A stretch of DNA of 64,000 bases, from positions 372,001 through 436,000 of the forward strand of contig NZ_JACBFO010000002.1 of NCBI RefSeq assembly GCF_021401135.1, written 5' to 3'. Below are positions 54,125 to 63,331 of this stretch, one piece after another. The position numbers were made by a program, and so were the translations under genes. Under the pieces are notes generated by a model. The model saw nothing but the letters and a program-made list of their open reading frames with translations. It ran no database searches and was not told the DNA's origin. Positions within the stretch are counted from its first letter, which is position 1; each line of letters begins with the position of its first letter. The stretch comes from Azonexus sp. R2A61 (lineage in GTDB: Bacteria > Pseudomonadota > Gammaproteobacteria > Burkholderiales > Rhodocyclaceae).

Positions 54125-55246
54125 TCAATGCGAGATGCAGAGCACCCGCGGATCGTCGTGAGCGCTGTCGGCCATTCGCTGCAGATTGTCGAGCACCAGG
54201 AAACTGGCGCGCTCCATCGCCTCGACATGCCGCAGCATCTGGTCAAAATCGCCGCCCTGCTGGCACTTGAGCGCTTCGATGCCGTAGCGATGCACGTCGA
54301 CATGCGGCGGTTCGATCTCGCGATAGCCATCCAGCCGACTGAAGCAATCGCGTCCTTCGCCTTCGTAGTACCACTTGCCGAGCCGGCAAGTGGTGTGCGA
54401 TGCGACATTCGCCGGATCAATACTCTCCAGGCCGAACAAGCCCATGTAGATGCGGAACTTGAAGACCAGGTGGTCGACCTTGGCGACTTCGACGAAGCTC
54501 TTCAGCGCACTGCCGGCGATGACCTGCTCCATCTTGTGTGACAGGCCGATCAGGCGATTCATGTCGTCGGTCGCCCGGTTGCCGCGCTCGCTGTATTCGT
54601 CGGCGGTCTGCGCCAGGGTTTCCATGGCGGTCTTGGCCTGCGTCGAATCCTGCCGGATGCCGGTGACCAGCGCGTCGATGTCCTTGGTCGCCTTGGCCGT
54701 GCGCTCGGCCAGCTTGCGCACTTCGTCGGCCACCACCGCGAAACCGCGCCCGGCCTCGCCGGCCCGTGCTGCCTCGATCGCCGCATTGAGGGCCAGGAGG
54801 TTGGTCTGGTCGGCGATTTCGTGGATCAACTGGACGATGGCGCCGATCTGCGTCGCCTGCTCGGCGAGCACTTCGACATCGCGCGCGGCGCGCGCCGAAT
54901 CCTCGGCCAGTCGATGCAGGTTGGCGGCGATCTCGGTTGTCGTCTGCCCGCTGCTGGTCGATACTTCGGCCGCTTCCACCGCCTGCTGCTTTTCTTCCTT
55001 CAACAGATTGGCCATATCCCCCAGGCTGCCCTGGGAACTGCCCAGCGACTGGCTGAACAACGCCAGATTGCGCAACGTGGCGCGCAGGATTTCACACTCC
55101 CGTTCCTTGTCGCGCGCTGCTTGCTCGATCGCGCCGGCATCCCGGCGCAGGTTGTCCAGTTCGTTGGCCAGCGCCGTCTCGCGTTCGCGTGCCTGCTGCA
55201 GCGCCGCTTCCAGTTGCGCGAGCTGCCTGCCATTACCAAAAATCAT
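54125..55246 (-). CDS. soluble methyl-accepting chemotaxis protein with CZB domain
   Basis: A 373-residue cytoplasmic chemoreceptor without membrane helices. It has an N-terminal coiled coil ([20 protein letters not shown]), the signalling hairpin tip [40 protein letters not shown] (residues about 165-205), and a C-terminal chemoreceptor zinc-binding CZB domain ([32 protein letters not shown] with the His/Cys ligands). CZB receptors respond to zinc occupancy or oxidants such as hypochlorous acid. No che genes adjacent. Confidence 0.9.
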   Translation of the reverse strand: MIFGNGRQLAQLEAALQQARERETALANELDNLRRDAGAIEQAARDKERECEILRATLRNLALFSQSLGSSQGSLGDMANLLKEEKQQAVEAAEVSTSSGQTTTEIAANLHRLAEDSARAARDVEVLAEQATQIGAIVQLIHEIADQTNLLALNAAIEAARAGEAGRGFAVVADEVRKLAERTAKATKDIDALVTGIRQDSTQAKTAMETLAQTADEYSERGNRATDDMNRLIGLSHKMEQVIAGSALKSFVEVAKVDHLVFKFRIYMGLFGLESIDPANVASHTTCRLGKWYYEGEGRDCFSRLDGYREIEPPHVDVHRYGIEALKCQQGGDFDQMLRHVEAMERASFLVLDNLQRMADSAHDDPRVLCISH

Positions 55247-55369
55247 CCCGAAACTCTCCGCTTTTTCGACTGTGCGACGTTGGGATTCTCACAGCCGGTC
55301 TCTTTTGGCACGCCGACACCGGCAATGCCTTTTTGTTTATATTAATTTTATTATTTTTGCCGGTTTAAC

Positions 55370-55702
55370 TCAAGCCACCCCGCTCAACTGGTAACGCCGG
55401 ATCAACTCAAGCTGCTCGTCATCGATCGATTCGAAGCGCAACCCAAGCAGGTATTGCTGCCCGACGTGGCGGATACGCATCACGCTGACGTAGGCTTCGA
55501 TGGCTTGCGGCAAGTCCGGCGACTCGATCCGGCACAGGCCAACTTCGCCGGCCGGCTTGGGGCCGAAAACCGCCACGTCGAGTTGTACGCCGACCCCTGA
55601 AACGGAGATGTCGGCAGCCGGGAATTCATGAAGTTTCTGCCCCAGTTGCAGGGTGACCTTGCCGCTCAGATGACGGCGAAGGGCGCGGCGGCGTTCTCTC
55701 AC
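55370..55702 (-). CDS. PilZ domain protein (cyclic-di-GMP receptor)
   Basis: A 110-residue single-domain protein. The N-terminal RRRALRRHL supplies the RxxxR motif and AADISVSGVGV the (D/N)xSxxG motif that together bind cyclic-di-GMP. A beta-barrel follows. It starts with GTG at 55702; no better start is in frame. Transcribed away from the nifN promoter, so unlikely to be part of the nif operon. Confidence 0.82.
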   Translation of the reverse strand: MRERRRALRRHLSGKVTLQLGQKLHEFPAADISVSGVGVQLDVAVFGPKPAGEVGLCRIESPDLPQAIEAYVSVMRIRHVGQQYLLGLRFESIDDEQLELIRRYQLSGVA

Positions 55703-55796
55703 GGTGTGCGGTCGACAATGATGAAGCGGCCATTTTCACATGCCGCCGAAACCTTTTGCAAAACATCCCGACGACAACGCGAAAGCCCCTGCAATT

Positions 55797-55871
55797 TGTC
55801 GGACAACCGACAAAACAGGATTTTCCAACCCATTGATTCATTAACAGTTTATCAATGGCGCGGTCCTTGCT
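55797..55871 (+). promoter_or_regulatory. NifA upstream site and sigma-54 promoter of nifN
   Basis: TGT-CGGACAACCG-ACA at 55797-55812 is an exact TGT-N10-ACA NifA site. TGGCGCGGTCCTTGCT at 55856-55871 has GG and GC 10 bp apart, a near-consensus -24/-12 promoter. Start codon of nifN is 37 bp downstream. The AT-rich stretch between (CATTGATTCATTAACAGTTT) may hold an IHF site. Confidence 0.9.
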
Positions 55872-55907
55872 AAGACATGAACACAGTCACTCTCCTGTCC
55901 ACGCAAA

Positions 55908-57311
55908 ATGGCCGAGATCATCCAAAGCAAGAAGGCACTGGCGGTCAATCCGCTGAAGGTCAGCCAGCCGATCGGCGCATCGCTCGCCTTTCTCGGGCTC
56001 GGCCGCAGCATGCCGCTGATGCATGGCTCGCAAGGCTGCACGGCCTTCGGCAAGGTGTTCTTCGTCCGCCATTTCCGCGAACCCATCCCGCTGCAGACGA
56101 CGGCGATGGACCAGGTGTCGACGATCATGGGCGCCGACGAGAACATCATCGAAGCGCTGCGCACGCTGTCCGACAAGAACAAGCCGGACATCATCGGCCT
56201 GGTCACCACCGGGCTGTCGGAAACGCAGGGCACCGACATCCACCGTGCGGTCAAGGATTTCCGCACGCAGTACCCGCAATACGACAACGTCGCCGTGGTG
56301 CCGGTCAACACGCCGGACTACCTCGGCTGCCTGGAAAGCGGCTACGCGCTGGCCATCGAAGCCATCGTCGATACGCTGGTGCCGCGTTCGCAGAGCGCCG
56401 GCAAACGGCCGAAACAGGTCAACGTACTGGCCTCCGGCATGCTGACGCCGGGCGACATCGAGGCGATCAAGGACTGGATCGAGCTGTTCGGACTGCGCCC
56501 GGTGGTCTTGCCGGACATCGGCGATTCGCTGGACGGCCACCTGACCGATGCCGAAACTTCGGCGCTGACCATCGGCGGCACGCCACGCGGCGAAATCGAG
56601 AGCATGGGCGAGTCGACCGCAACCCTGGTCGTCGGCCCCTCGCTGTACAAGGCCGCCGACAAGCTCAAGGAACGCACCGGCGTGCCCGACTGGCGTTTCG
56701 AAGGCCTGATGGGGCTCGACGACTGCGACGCCTTCACGCAAGCGCTGGCCGACATCTCCGGCAAGCCGGTTCCGGCAAAGGTCGAGCGTCACCGTGCCCA
56801 GTTGCAGGACGCCATGGTCGACAGCCACTTCATGATCGGCTTCGCCCGCGTGGCGCTGGCCGCCGACCCTGACCTGCTCGGCATGCAGGTGCGCTTCCTG
56901 AGCGGCATGGGCGCCGAGATCGTCGCCGCCGTCTGCCCGCACAAGCACGACAGCCTGAACGGGCTGGCCATTCCGCAAGTCATCGTCGGCGACCTCGAGG
57001 ACCTCGAAAAGCAGGCACGCGCCAACGATGCGCAGTTCCTGATCGCCAATTCGCACGCCGCGGAGACCGCCCAGCGGCTCGCGCTGCCGCTGCTGCGCGC
57101 CGGTTTTCCGCAGTACGACCACGTGGGCGGTTATGCCCGCACCTGGGTGGGCTACCGGGGATCCCGGCAAGCCCTGTTCGATCTCGCCAACCTGATGCTG
57201 GGACAACACCATGAACTCGAAGCCTATCGATCAATTTACTGGGCAGACGACCGCGACAGCCACGGCAACCAACATGTCATCTCGACGTCTGCGCCTGGTC
57301 TGGTCCATTAA
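55908..57311 (+). CDS. nifN: nitrogenase FeMo-cofactor scaffold subunit NifN
   Basis: A 467-residue protein. It matches NifN through [42 protein letters not shown] with the cluster Cys, and [41 protein letters not shown] and the late [20 protein letters not shown]-like [20 protein letters not shown]. NifEN receives NifB-co and matures it to FeMo-co. Here nifN is first after a NifA/sigma-54 promoter; nifE, normally just upstream, is not in the window. The 3' end overlaps the downstream nifX ORF by about 100 bp. Confidence 0.94.
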   Translation: MAEIIQSKKALAVNPLKVSQPIGASLAFLGLGRSMPLMHGSQGCTAFGKVFFVRHFREPIPLQTTAMDQVSTIMGADENIIEALRTLSDKNKPDIIGLVTTGLSETQGTDIHRAVKDFRTQYPQYDNVAVVPVNTPDYLGCLESGYALAIEAIVDTLVPRSQSAGKRPKQVNVLASGMLTPGDIEAIKDWIELFGLRPVVLPDIGDSLDGHLTDAETSALTIGGTPRGEIESMGESTATLVVGPSLYKAADKLKERTGVPDWRFEGLMGLDDCDAFTQALADISGKPVPAKVERHRAQLQDAMVDSHFMIGFARVALAADPDLLGMQVRFLSGMGAEIVAAVCPHKHDSLNGLAIPQVIVGDLEDLEKQARANDAQFLIANSHAAETAQRLALPLLRAGFPQYDHVGGYARTWVGYRGSRQALFDLANLMLGQHHELEAYRSIYWADDRDSHGNQHVISTSAPGLVH

Positions 57312-57753
57312 GCAGGAGCCGGAAGCCGTGCTCAAGGTGGCCTTCGCCTCGACGGACCGCACGCGGGTCAATCAGCACTTCGGCGCCGCCGAAGGTTTCG
57401 TTGTTTATGAAGTGACGCCGGACAAGGCCACGCTGGTCGGCGTCGCCGAATTCCCCGAAGAGGCGATGGACGGCAACGAGGACAAACTGGCCAGCAAGGT
57501 CGATTTCCTCGAAGGCTGCGCCGCTGTCTATGTCATGGCGATCGGCGCCTCGGCGATCAAGAAGCTGATGGCCAAGGGCATCCAGCCGATCCGCATCAAC
57601 GAAGTCGATGCGGTCGACGACCTGCTGATCGAAATTTCCAGGGCGATGACCGAAGGCGGCGTGGCCTGGATCGACCGGGCCGTCGCGCTGCAGCAGAAGG
57701 CCGTTTCGGTGGACCGCTTCGCGGCGATGGAAGAGGAAGGCTGGGAAGGCTGA
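57211..57753 (+). CDS. nifX: NifX, FeMo-cofactor carrier
   Basis: A 180-residue protein of the NifX/NifY/NafY family. The conserved part begins [29 protein letters not shown] and continues through [20 protein letters not shown]. Binds NifB-co and VK cluster during cofactor assembly. Two starts are possible: ATG 57211, with GGGAC nine bases upstream but a 101-bp overlap with nifN, or ATG 57274, without a clear ribosome-binding site but giving an N-terminus (MSSRRLRLV) closer to other NifX proteins. I list the longer one. Confidence 0.88.
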   Translation: MNSKPIDQFTGQTTATATATNMSSRRLRLVWSIKQEPEAVLKVAFASTDRTRVNQHFGAAEGFVVYEVTPDKATLVGVAEFPEEAMDGNEDKLASKVDFLEGCAAVYVMAIGASAIKKLMAKGIQPIRINEVDAVDDLLIEISRAMTEGGVAWIDRAVALQQKAVSVDRFAAMEEEGWEG

Positions 57754-58208
57754 TGGCCACCGGCATGATCGAACATCGCGGCATCGTCCAGCGCATCGAC
57801 GGCGAACGCGCCGTGGTCGCCATGGAAACCGGCGGCTGCAGTTCCTGCGGCCACGGCAGCAGTTGCAGCATCGGCAAGATGGCCGAAGGCCGGCCGGCGA
57901 CGCTGCTGGTCGTGCCCGCCACGCCGGAGCTCAAGGTCGGCGAGATGGTGCGCGTCGGCCTGCCGGAAAGCCGCCTGACCTTCTCCGCCCTGCTCGGCTA
58001 CCTGTTTCCCGCCTTTGCCATGCTGCTCGGTGCCGGCATCGGCAACGAATTCAGCGGCAACGATGCCGCCACCGCGCTAGGCGCGATCTGCGGCTTCGTC
58101 GGCGCATTGATCGTCGCCCGCATCGCCATTGCCGTCGCACCGCATCTACTGCCGGCGCCGCGCCTGCTCACCGACGCCGCCCGGCCCACCCTTTCCCAAC
58201 AGGAGTAA
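57753..58208 (+). CDS. RseC/MucC family membrane protein
   Basis: A 151-residue inner-membrane protein. The N-terminal Cys-rich domain GGCSSCGHGSSCSIG (about residues 27-41) is followed by two helices (LLGYLFPAFAMLLGAGIG and ALGAICGFVGALIVARIAIA). RseC-family proteins act in SoxR reduction or envelope sensing, and homologs sit in Rnf/nif clusters, where a link to electron supply to nitrogenase is assumed. Its ATG overlaps the nifX stop (TGATG), so it is translated within the nif operon. Confidence 0.85.
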   Translation: MATGMIEHRGIVQRIDGERAVVAMETGGCSSCGHGSSCSIGKMAEGRPATLLVVPATPELKVGEMVRVGLPESRLTFSALLGYLFPAFAMLLGAGIGNEFSGNDAATALGAICGFVGALIVARIAIAVAPHLLPAPRLLTDAARPTLSQQE

Positions 58209-58211
58209 ATC

Positions 58212-58670
58212 ATGACCACCGTCGCCGCCGATCCGATCCTCGAAACCGACTTCATCAAGGAAATGTCGCGCCAGATGCGCGCCCTCGACACCTACGGCAC
58301 CTATCAGGGCTGGACCGTCGAACAGATCCTCGACCCGTTCATCATGACCAAGGAACGCAAGGCCGAAATCCCGCTGGTCGGCGATCCGGACGACATCACG
58401 ATCTCGCGCGTCAAGGCCTTCTACAACGCCATCGCCGTGCTGATCGAAAAGGAATGCAACCTGCTGGCCGTGCCGCTGATCCACCTGACGCACGAAGGTT
58501 TCGGCCGCGCGCTGATCTCCGTCGGCAAGCTGATCGTCGTCGACAAGACGCTGCGCGACGTGCATCGCTTCGGCTTCGCCAGCCTGTCCAAGATGAAGGA
58601 CGAAGCCGACAAGCTGCTGTCCGTCGCCCTCGAGCGCATCGGCCAGCATCCGGAAGTCGCCGGCCTCTGA
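58212..58670 (+). CDS. NifX-associated nitrogen fixation protein (DUF269)
   Basis: A 152-residue protein. The family block ALDTYGTYQGWTVEQILDPFIMTKERKAEIP is near the N-terminus, followed by LLAVPLIHLTHEGFGRALISVGKLIVVDKTLRDVHRFGF. Found only in diazotrophs, next to nifX. Exact role not established; assumed FeMo-co assembly accessory. Three bp after the RseC-family gene. Confidence 0.92.
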   Translation: MTTVAADPILETDFIKEMSRQMRALDTYGTYQGWTVEQILDPFIMTKERKAEIPLVGDPDDITISRVKAFYNAIAVLIEKECNLLAVPLIHLTHEGFGRALISVGKLIVVDKTLRDVHRFGFASLSKMKDEADKLLSVALERIGQHPEVAGL

Positions 58671-58701
58671 GCCGCCTGGTCGCAGCCCAAGGGAGAAAAC
58701 C

Positions 58702-58911
58702 ATGAGCGAAGAAGAAATCGCCGTCCTCGACAAGGAAGTCAAAAAGCTCAAGCGCATTGCGTCGGAGTGGGCATCGCAGCTGCACGATCTCGTCGAAGAC
58801 CGCCTGCCGGCGGGTTACCACGAGATTCCGGGCATCTCGCAATCGACCTACGACGCCTGCAAGGCCTGGGCCGACGCCACCGCCCGCCTGAACGCCGCCC
58901 AGAAGGGCTGA
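58702..58911 (+). CDS. CCE_0567-family nif-associated small protein (DUF683)
   Basis: A 69-residue helical-hairpin protein (EVKKLKRIASEWASQLHDLV, then YHEIPGISQSTYDACKAWAD). The DUF683 family is conserved beside DUF269 in nif clusters and may bind metal. GGGAGAAAACC precedes the ATG. Confidence 0.9.
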   Translation: MSEEEIAVLDKEVKKLKRIASEWASQLHDLVEDRLPAGYHEIPGISQSTYDACKAWADATARLNAAQKG

Positions 58912-58920
58912 CCGGCGCTC

Positions 58921-59268
58921 ATGGCAGCACCCTTGCCCGATGCCGCGACCGGTGCCGCGGTTTGTGCCGCGCTCCGGTCGCAGGTCGAGAAACTCGGCCT
59001 GTCGATCGGCGACGAACCGGTCTGGTCCGACGTCACGTTCAGCGAAACCACCGACCCCTTCTCGCAGGAGGTCAGCGTCATCGCGACCTGGCGCGGCAAG
59101 GCCCGCTACGGCAAGGCAACGTTTTTCCCGGATGGCCGCGTTTTCGCGGAATACCAGGTGCTGCAGCCCAACCCGGCCGACGCCGGGCAATACGTGGATT
59201 ACGTGCAGATCTGGGGGCGTCCGGAACAGTTGCGGGGCGAAGCGGTCATGGCCGAGTACGCGAAGTAG
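58921..59268 (+). CDS. unassigned nif-linked protein
   Basis: A 115-residue protein, mostly beta-rich (VSVIATWRGKARYGKATFF, RVFAEYQVLQPNPADAGQYV, DYVQIWGRPEQLRGEAVM). The Trp/Tyr/Asp pattern suggests a small ligand- or protein-binding barrel. I do not recognise a family. It starts 9 bp after the DUF683 gene and ends 7 bp before the next gene, so it is surely part of the nifN operon and likely nif-related. Confidence 0.7.
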   Translation: MAAPLPDAATGAAVCAALRSQVEKLGLSIGDEPVWSDVTFSETTDPFSQEVSVIATWRGKARYGKATFFPDGRVFAEYQVLQPNPADAGQYVDYVQIWGRPEQLRGEAVMAEYAK

Positions 59269-59275
59269 TCGGCTG

Positions 59276-59710
59276 ATGAGCTTCGTCCCGCCCCCGCACC
59301 TGCCGCCGCGGCTGATCCTGTTGCACAAGCACCGGACCAGCGGCCGCGTACGCTATCTGTGCCTGAGCTCGGGCGTCGTCGCCTTTGCGCCGCTGCCCGA
59401 ACTGGCGGCGATCCGCGACGAGGATTATTCGCCGAAAATCCAGGTTCACCCTACCGCCGTGATCCGCGAAGCCGAACTGCAACTCGGCCTGCCGGAAGGC
59501 GCCATCGAACCCGAGGCCGAATTTCAGGCCTGGGTCGATACGCCGGCCGGCGACGTGCCCGTGCTGCTCGGCGTGTTCACCAGCATGGACCCACCGTTCG
59601 ACGCCGCCGAGCGGACCCGCAGCCGTTTCATCGCGATCACCGAAGCGCGCCAGCTGACCGATGTCGAACGCCAGCTGATGCGACGCGCTTACGAACAGGT
59701 TCTCGGCTGA
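59276..59710 (+). CDS. unassigned nif-linked protein
   Basis: A 144-residue soluble protein starting MSFVPPPHLPPRLILLHKHR. It contains YLCLSSGVVAFAPLPELAAI, IQVHPTAVIREAELQLGLPE and a helical C-terminus (TDVERQLMRRAYEQVL). No family I can name with confidence. It is the last gene of the nifN transcription unit, and its stop abuts the stop of the convergent GST gene with no gap. An ATG at 59276 within GGCTGATGAG is the only good start. Confidence 0.7.
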   Translation: MSFVPPPHLPPRLILLHKHRTSGRVRYLCLSSGVVAFAPLPELAAIRDEDYSPKIQVHPTAVIREAELQLGLPEGAIEPEAEFQAWVDTPAGDVPVLLGVFTSMDPPFDAAERTRSRFIAITEARQLTDVERQLMRRAYEQVLG

Positions 59711-60304
59711 TCAGACGCCGGGCATCGACAGGAAACCGGGCAAGCCCTTGACCCGCTCGATCCAGGCCAGAATCGCCGGATACGGCGTCAGGTCGACACC
59801 GCCTTCCGGCGCCAGCGCGACATAGGGGAAAACCGCGCAATCGGCAATGCTCGGCCGGCCAAGCGCCAGCCACGGGTGGCGAGCCAGGCGGCCTTCGAGC
59901 AACGGCAGAATCCGGGCCGCCCGGCGCAGCGTGTCGGCCTTGTCCAGCGAATAGCCGAATTTGTCGATCAGTCGCGCCGAAGCCGGCCCGTTCTGGACCT
60001 CGTTGGCCGCGGTGGACAACCACTGGACGACTTCCGCCATGCCGGCCGGATCGCCGGGCAACCAGCTTTCCCCGGCATATTTGCGGGCCAGATAGACGAG
60101 GATCGCCTGCGAGTCGCGCAGCACCACATCGCCGTCGACTAGCACGGGAATCTCGCCCCAGGGATTGAGATCGATCAACGGCGGCCGCTTGTGTTCGCCG
60201 CCGAGGAAATCGACATCGACGATGTCGACATCGATGCCGGCCAGCGCGGCAAACAGCCGGACCTTGTAGCAGTTGCCGGACAACGAGAGGTTGTAGAGTT
60301 TCAT
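59711..60304 (-). CDS. glutathione S-transferase family protein
   Basis: A 197-residue protein. The thioredoxin-fold N-terminal domain contains LSLSGNCYKVRLFAALAGID, with Ser/Asn at the usual catalytic place, NPWGEIPVLVDGD and the glutathione-binding LRDSQAILVYLARKY. The C-terminal helical domain contains GRPSIADCAVFPYVALAP. Cytoplasmic detoxification enzyme, substrate unknown. GGAGACAAGC precedes the ATG at 60304. Probably co-transcribed with the oxidase-fold gene upstream (17 bp). Confidence 0.88.
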   Translation of the reverse strand: MKLYNLSLSGNCYKVRLFAALAGIDVDIVDVDFLGGEHKRPPLIDLNPWGEIPVLVDGDVVLRDSQAILVYLARKYAGESWLPGDPAGMAEVVQWLSTAANEVQNGPASARLIDKFGYSLDKADTLRRAARILPLLEGRLARHPWLALGRPSIADCAVFPYVALAPEGGVDLTPYPAILAWIERVKGLPGFLSMPGV

Positions 60305-60321
60305 GCTTGTCTCCTTGGGTT

Positions 60322-60870
60322 TTACGTCTGGGAAAAATCGATGCCGGCCCGCCACTCGTCGGCGGTGTAGCGCGGTGTGATGTGTTGCGAACAATTCCAG
60401 TCGAAGGCGGCCACCCTGATCCACAGGATGCGCTCCGGCCGCGGCGCATCGGCCATGGCGACCAACTCGAGCGTGGCCGGGGTCGGCGCCTGCACCTCGA
60501 TTTCGGCAAGCATCTTCAGTCGCCGGCGTTGTGCGTAGTCGACCAGGATCAGCGCTGCCCGGGGCTGACCGGCCAGGTTGCCGACGCTGACGAACTGGCG
60601 ATTGCCGGCATAGTCGCCAAACGCCAGGGTTTGCGGATCGACGACACGCAGGAAACCGGCCGGTCCGCCGCGATGCTGGACATGCGGCCAGCCGCCCTCG
60701 CCGACCGTGGCCAGGAAGAAACTGTCGCGGGCGGCGATGAACCGGGTTTCGCGCTCGCCCAGCCGGGCCACCGGATCGCCGGCCGGCGTCGGCAATGCCG
60801 CGCCGAGGCGCTGGCGCTGTTCGGCGCGAACCCGGGCGGTATAGGCAAGATCGGCAAAGTGACGGGACAT
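60322..60870 (-). CDS. pyridoxamine-5'-phosphate-oxidase-fold protein
   Basis: A 182-residue FMN-binding split-barrel protein. It contains FIAARDSFFLATVGEGGWPHVQHRGGPAGFL, the flavin contact block, and LAFGDYAGNRQFVSVGNLAG. C-terminal part has IRVAAFDWNCSQHITPRYTA. A redox enzyme of unknown substrate rather than true PdxH, whose C-terminal motif is absent. It precedes the GST gene and is divergent from a LysR gene, which may regulate both. Confidence 0.82.
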   Translation of the reverse strand: MSRHFADLAYTARVRAEQRQRLGAALPTPAGDPVARLGERETRFIAARDSFFLATVGEGGWPHVQHRGGPAGFLRVVDPQTLAFGDYAGNRQFVSVGNLAGQPRAALILVDYAQRRRLKMLAEIEVQAPTPATLELVAMADAPRPERILWIRVAAFDWNCSQHITPRYTADEWRAGIDFSQT

Positions 60871-60975
60871 GGCGAAAATCTCCGAAGAATGACGCCATGT
60901 TGAGCCATCCGTCGATCGCAACAAATAGCCAAAACCGGTTTATATTGAACCGAAAAACGGATTGATACTTTTGCC

Positions 60976-61872
60976 ATGGACAAACTGAAGGCGATGACCG
61001 TGCTGGTCAACATCGTCGATGCAGGCAGCCTGACCGGCGCGGCCGAACGCCTCGACATGTCGCTGACCGCCGTCGTGCGCACGCTGGCCGGCCTGGAGGA
61101 AACGCTGGGCGTCCGCCTGCTCAACCGGACCACGCGCCGGCTGTCGGTCACCGACGAAGGACGCGACTACGTCGAGCGTTGCCGGCGTCTGCTCGGCGAC
61201 CTCAACGACATGGAAAGCGCGCTGACCGATCGCCGCATGCGGCCCAGCGGCCGGCTGGCGATCACCGCACCGGTGATGTTCGGCCGCCTGCACGTGGCGC
61301 CGCTGGTCACCGATTTTCTGGTCGGTCATCCCGAAATGCGCATCGAACTGCTGCTGCTCGACCGGGTCATCGACCTGCTCGAAGAAGGCATCGACCTCGC
61401 CATCCGGATCGGCCCGCTGCCCGATTCGTCGCTGATCGGCATCCCGCTCGGCACAACGCAGCGCGTCGTCTGCGCCAGCCCGGCGTTTCTCGAACGCCAC
61501 GGACGGCCGCAGCAACCGGAGGCGCTCACCGCAGCGCCGGCCGTCCGCTTCGCCGGATTGCCGGATGGCAACGACTGGATTTTCGAACACGCCGGCGAGC
61601 GTCGGCATGTTCAGGTCCGGGAAACTTTCGCCGCCAACCAGGTCGACGTCGCCCTCGAAGCCTGCAGCAAAGGCTTGGGTTACGGGCGTTTCCTGGCCTA
61701 TCAGGTCAGCGCTGCCGTGGCCGCCGGCGAACTGGTCCGTGTGCTCGACGACTGGGCGCCGCCGCCGGTGCCGGTGACCCTGGTGCATGCCCAGAACCGG
61801 CTGCTGTCGCCACGCATCCGAGCCTTCACCGACTGGGCGGTTCCCCGCTTGCGCGGGCGTTTGTCCGCCTGA
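60976..61872 (+). CDS. LysR-family transcriptional regulator
   Basis: A 298-residue LysR protein. The helix-turn-helix is in residues 1-60 (VNIVDAGSLTGAAERLDMSL, LLNRTTRRLSVTDEG). The effector domain starts RLAITAPVMFGRLHVAPLVT. Divergent from the oxidase/GST pair with a 105-bp intergenic region containing AACCGGTTTATATTGAACCG. Likely controls that pair; inducer unknown. Confidence 0.88.
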   Translation: MDKLKAMTVLVNIVDAGSLTGAAERLDMSLTAVVRTLAGLEETLGVRLLNRTTRRLSVTDEGRDYVERCRRLLGDLNDMESALTDRRMRPSGRLAITAPVMFGRLHVAPLVTDFLVGHPEMRIELLLLDRVIDLLEEGIDLAIRIGPLPDSSLIGIPLGTTQRVVCASPAFLERHGRPQQPEALTAAPAVRFAGLPDGNDWIFEHAGERRHVQVRETFAANQVDVALEACSKGLGYGRFLAYQVSAAVAAGELVRVLDDWAPPPVPVTLVHAQNRLLSPRIRAFTDWAVPRLRGRLSA

Positions 61873-61881
61873 CGACGGCTT

Positions 61882-61980
61882 TGTCGCAAATGCGACAGGC
61901 ACACGACGGCCGACAAATTCGGTAAAACGTCGATTAAACAAGCAAATACAAGGCGGCAGCGGTGTGGCACGGCCCTTGCA
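61882..61980 (+). promoter_or_regulatory. NifA upstream site and sigma-54 promoter of iscA-nifU-nifS
   Basis: TGT-CGCAAATGCG-ACA at 61882-61897 is an exact NifA site, itself a dyad. TGGCACGGCCCTTGCA at 61965-61980 matches the sigma-54 consensus TGGCACG-N4-TTGCA. The first gene starts 31 bp further on. The AT-rich stretch between them may bind IHF. Confidence 0.93.
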
Positions 61981-62011
61981 GGAGTAGGCCATCAACCGTT
62001 GGGAGACCGCC

Positions 62012-62335
62012 ATGATCCACCTCACACCCGCTGCCACCAAGGCCGTTCAACGCTTCATCCGTGGTTCCGAAACGCCGGTCGCCGGCCTGCGCCTGATGAT
62101 CTCGGGTGGTGGCTGCTCCGGCCTGCAGTACGGCATGAAACTGGAAGCCGAGAAAGCCGAAGACGACTGGGAACTCGAAATCGAAGGCGTCAAGCTGCTG
62201 GTCGATCCGATGACCATGCCGATGATCGACAACGTCACCATCGACTTCGTCGACACGCTGACCCACACCGGTTTCAAATTCGACAACCCGAATGCCAGCT
62301 CGCAGTGCTCCTGCGGCTCTTCCTTCTCGGTCTGA
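62012..62335 (+). CDS. nif-specific IscA/HesB-type iron-sulfur carrier
   Basis: A 107-residue A-type carrier. The conserved three Cys are visible in [11 protein letters not shown] and the C-terminal [10 protein letters not shown]. Delivers iron or [4Fe-4S] clusters to nif apoproteins. First gene after a NifA/sigma-54 promoter and 11 bp before nifU, the usual place of the nif-specific iscA. Confidence 0.92.
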   Translation: MIHLTPAATKAVQRFIRGSETPVAGLRLMISGGGCSGLQYGMKLEAEKAEDDWELEIEGVKLLVDPMTMPMIDNVTIDFVDTLTHTGFKFDNPNASSQCSCGSSFSV

Positions 62336-62346
62336 GGGCAAAAATC

Positions 62347-63243
62347 ATGTGGGAATATTCCGACAAGGTCCGCGAACACTTCTTCAACCCGCGCAACTCC
62401 GGCCCGCTGGAAGAAGCCAACGGCATCGGCGATGTTGGTTCGATCCAGTGCGGCGACGCGCTGCGCCTGATGCTCAAGGTCGAGCCGGAAACCGAGATCA
62501 TTCTCGACGCACACTTCCAGACCTTCGGCTGCGGCTCCGCCATCGCCTCCTCCTCGGCGCTGACCGAGATGGTCAAGGGGAAGACACTGGACGAGGCGCT
62601 GAAGGTGTCCAACCAGGACATCGCCGACTTCCTCGACGGCCTGCCGCCGGAAAAGATGCACTGCTCGGTCATGGGCCGCGAAGCGCTGCAGGCTGCCATC
62701 GCCAACTACCGCGGCGAGGAATGGCATGACGATCATGAAGAAGGCGCGCTGATCTGCAAGTGCTTCGCCATCGACGCCGTGATGATCGAAGACGTGGTCA
62801 AGGCCAACAACCTCAACACCGTCGAAGAAGTCACCTTCTACACCAAGGCCGGCGGCGGTTGCGCCTCCTGCCACGAAGGCATCGAGGAAATCCTCGCCAA
62901 GGTCAAAGCCGAGCGTCCGGGCATGGGCGAAACCTCACCGCCGGCGGCCTGCCCGGCCACCCCGGAAGCGCCGAAGCCGCCGACCAAGAAACTGTCGATC
63001 GTCGAGAAGATCGCCAAGATCCAGGAAGTGCTCGAATCGGTCCGCCCGATGCTGCAGCGGGACCACGGCGATGTCGAACTGGCCGACGTCCAGGGCAAGA
63101 AAATCTACGTGCATCTGAAGGGCGCCTGCTCGGGCTGCATGATGGAAGCGGCAACCCTGGGCGGCATCCAGCAGAAGATGATCGAAACGCTGGGCGAACT
63201 GGTGCAGGTGCTGCCGGCCTCGCACATGCCGGTCGAAGCCTGA
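62347..63243 (+). CDS. nifU: NifU iron-sulfur cluster scaffold
   Basis: A 298-residue three-domain scaffold. The N-terminal IscU-like domain contains [19 protein letters not shown], the Cys of [22 protein letters not shown] and KMHCSVMG. The central [2Fe-2S] ferredoxin-like domain contains [17 protein letters not shown] and [11 protein letters not shown]. The C-terminal Nfu domain contains [20 protein letters not shown]. Length and order are those of full NifU. Works with NifS, encoded next. A Pro-rich linker ([11 protein letters not shown]) joins the last two domains. Confidence 0.95.
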   Translation: MWEYSDKVREHFFNPRNSGPLEEANGIGDVGSIQCGDALRLMLKVEPETEIILDAHFQTFGCGSAIASSSALTEMVKGKTLDEALKVSNQDIADFLDGLPPEKMHCSVMGREALQAAIANYRGEEWHDDHEEGALICKCFAIDAVMIEDVVKANNLNTVEEVTFYTKAGGGCASCHEGIEEILAKVKAERPGMGETSPPAACPATPEAPKPPTKKLSIVEKIAKIQEVLESVRPMLQRDHGDVELADVQGKKIYVHLKGACSGCMMEAATLGGIQQKMIETLGELVQVLPASHMPVEA

Positions 63244-63331
63244 GCGCAAACGTCGACAAGAAAAGGCTGCCGGCCGACCCCAAGCGACCGGCAGCCACCC
63301 CAACCCCAACAGAGAAACCGAGGACCGCGCC

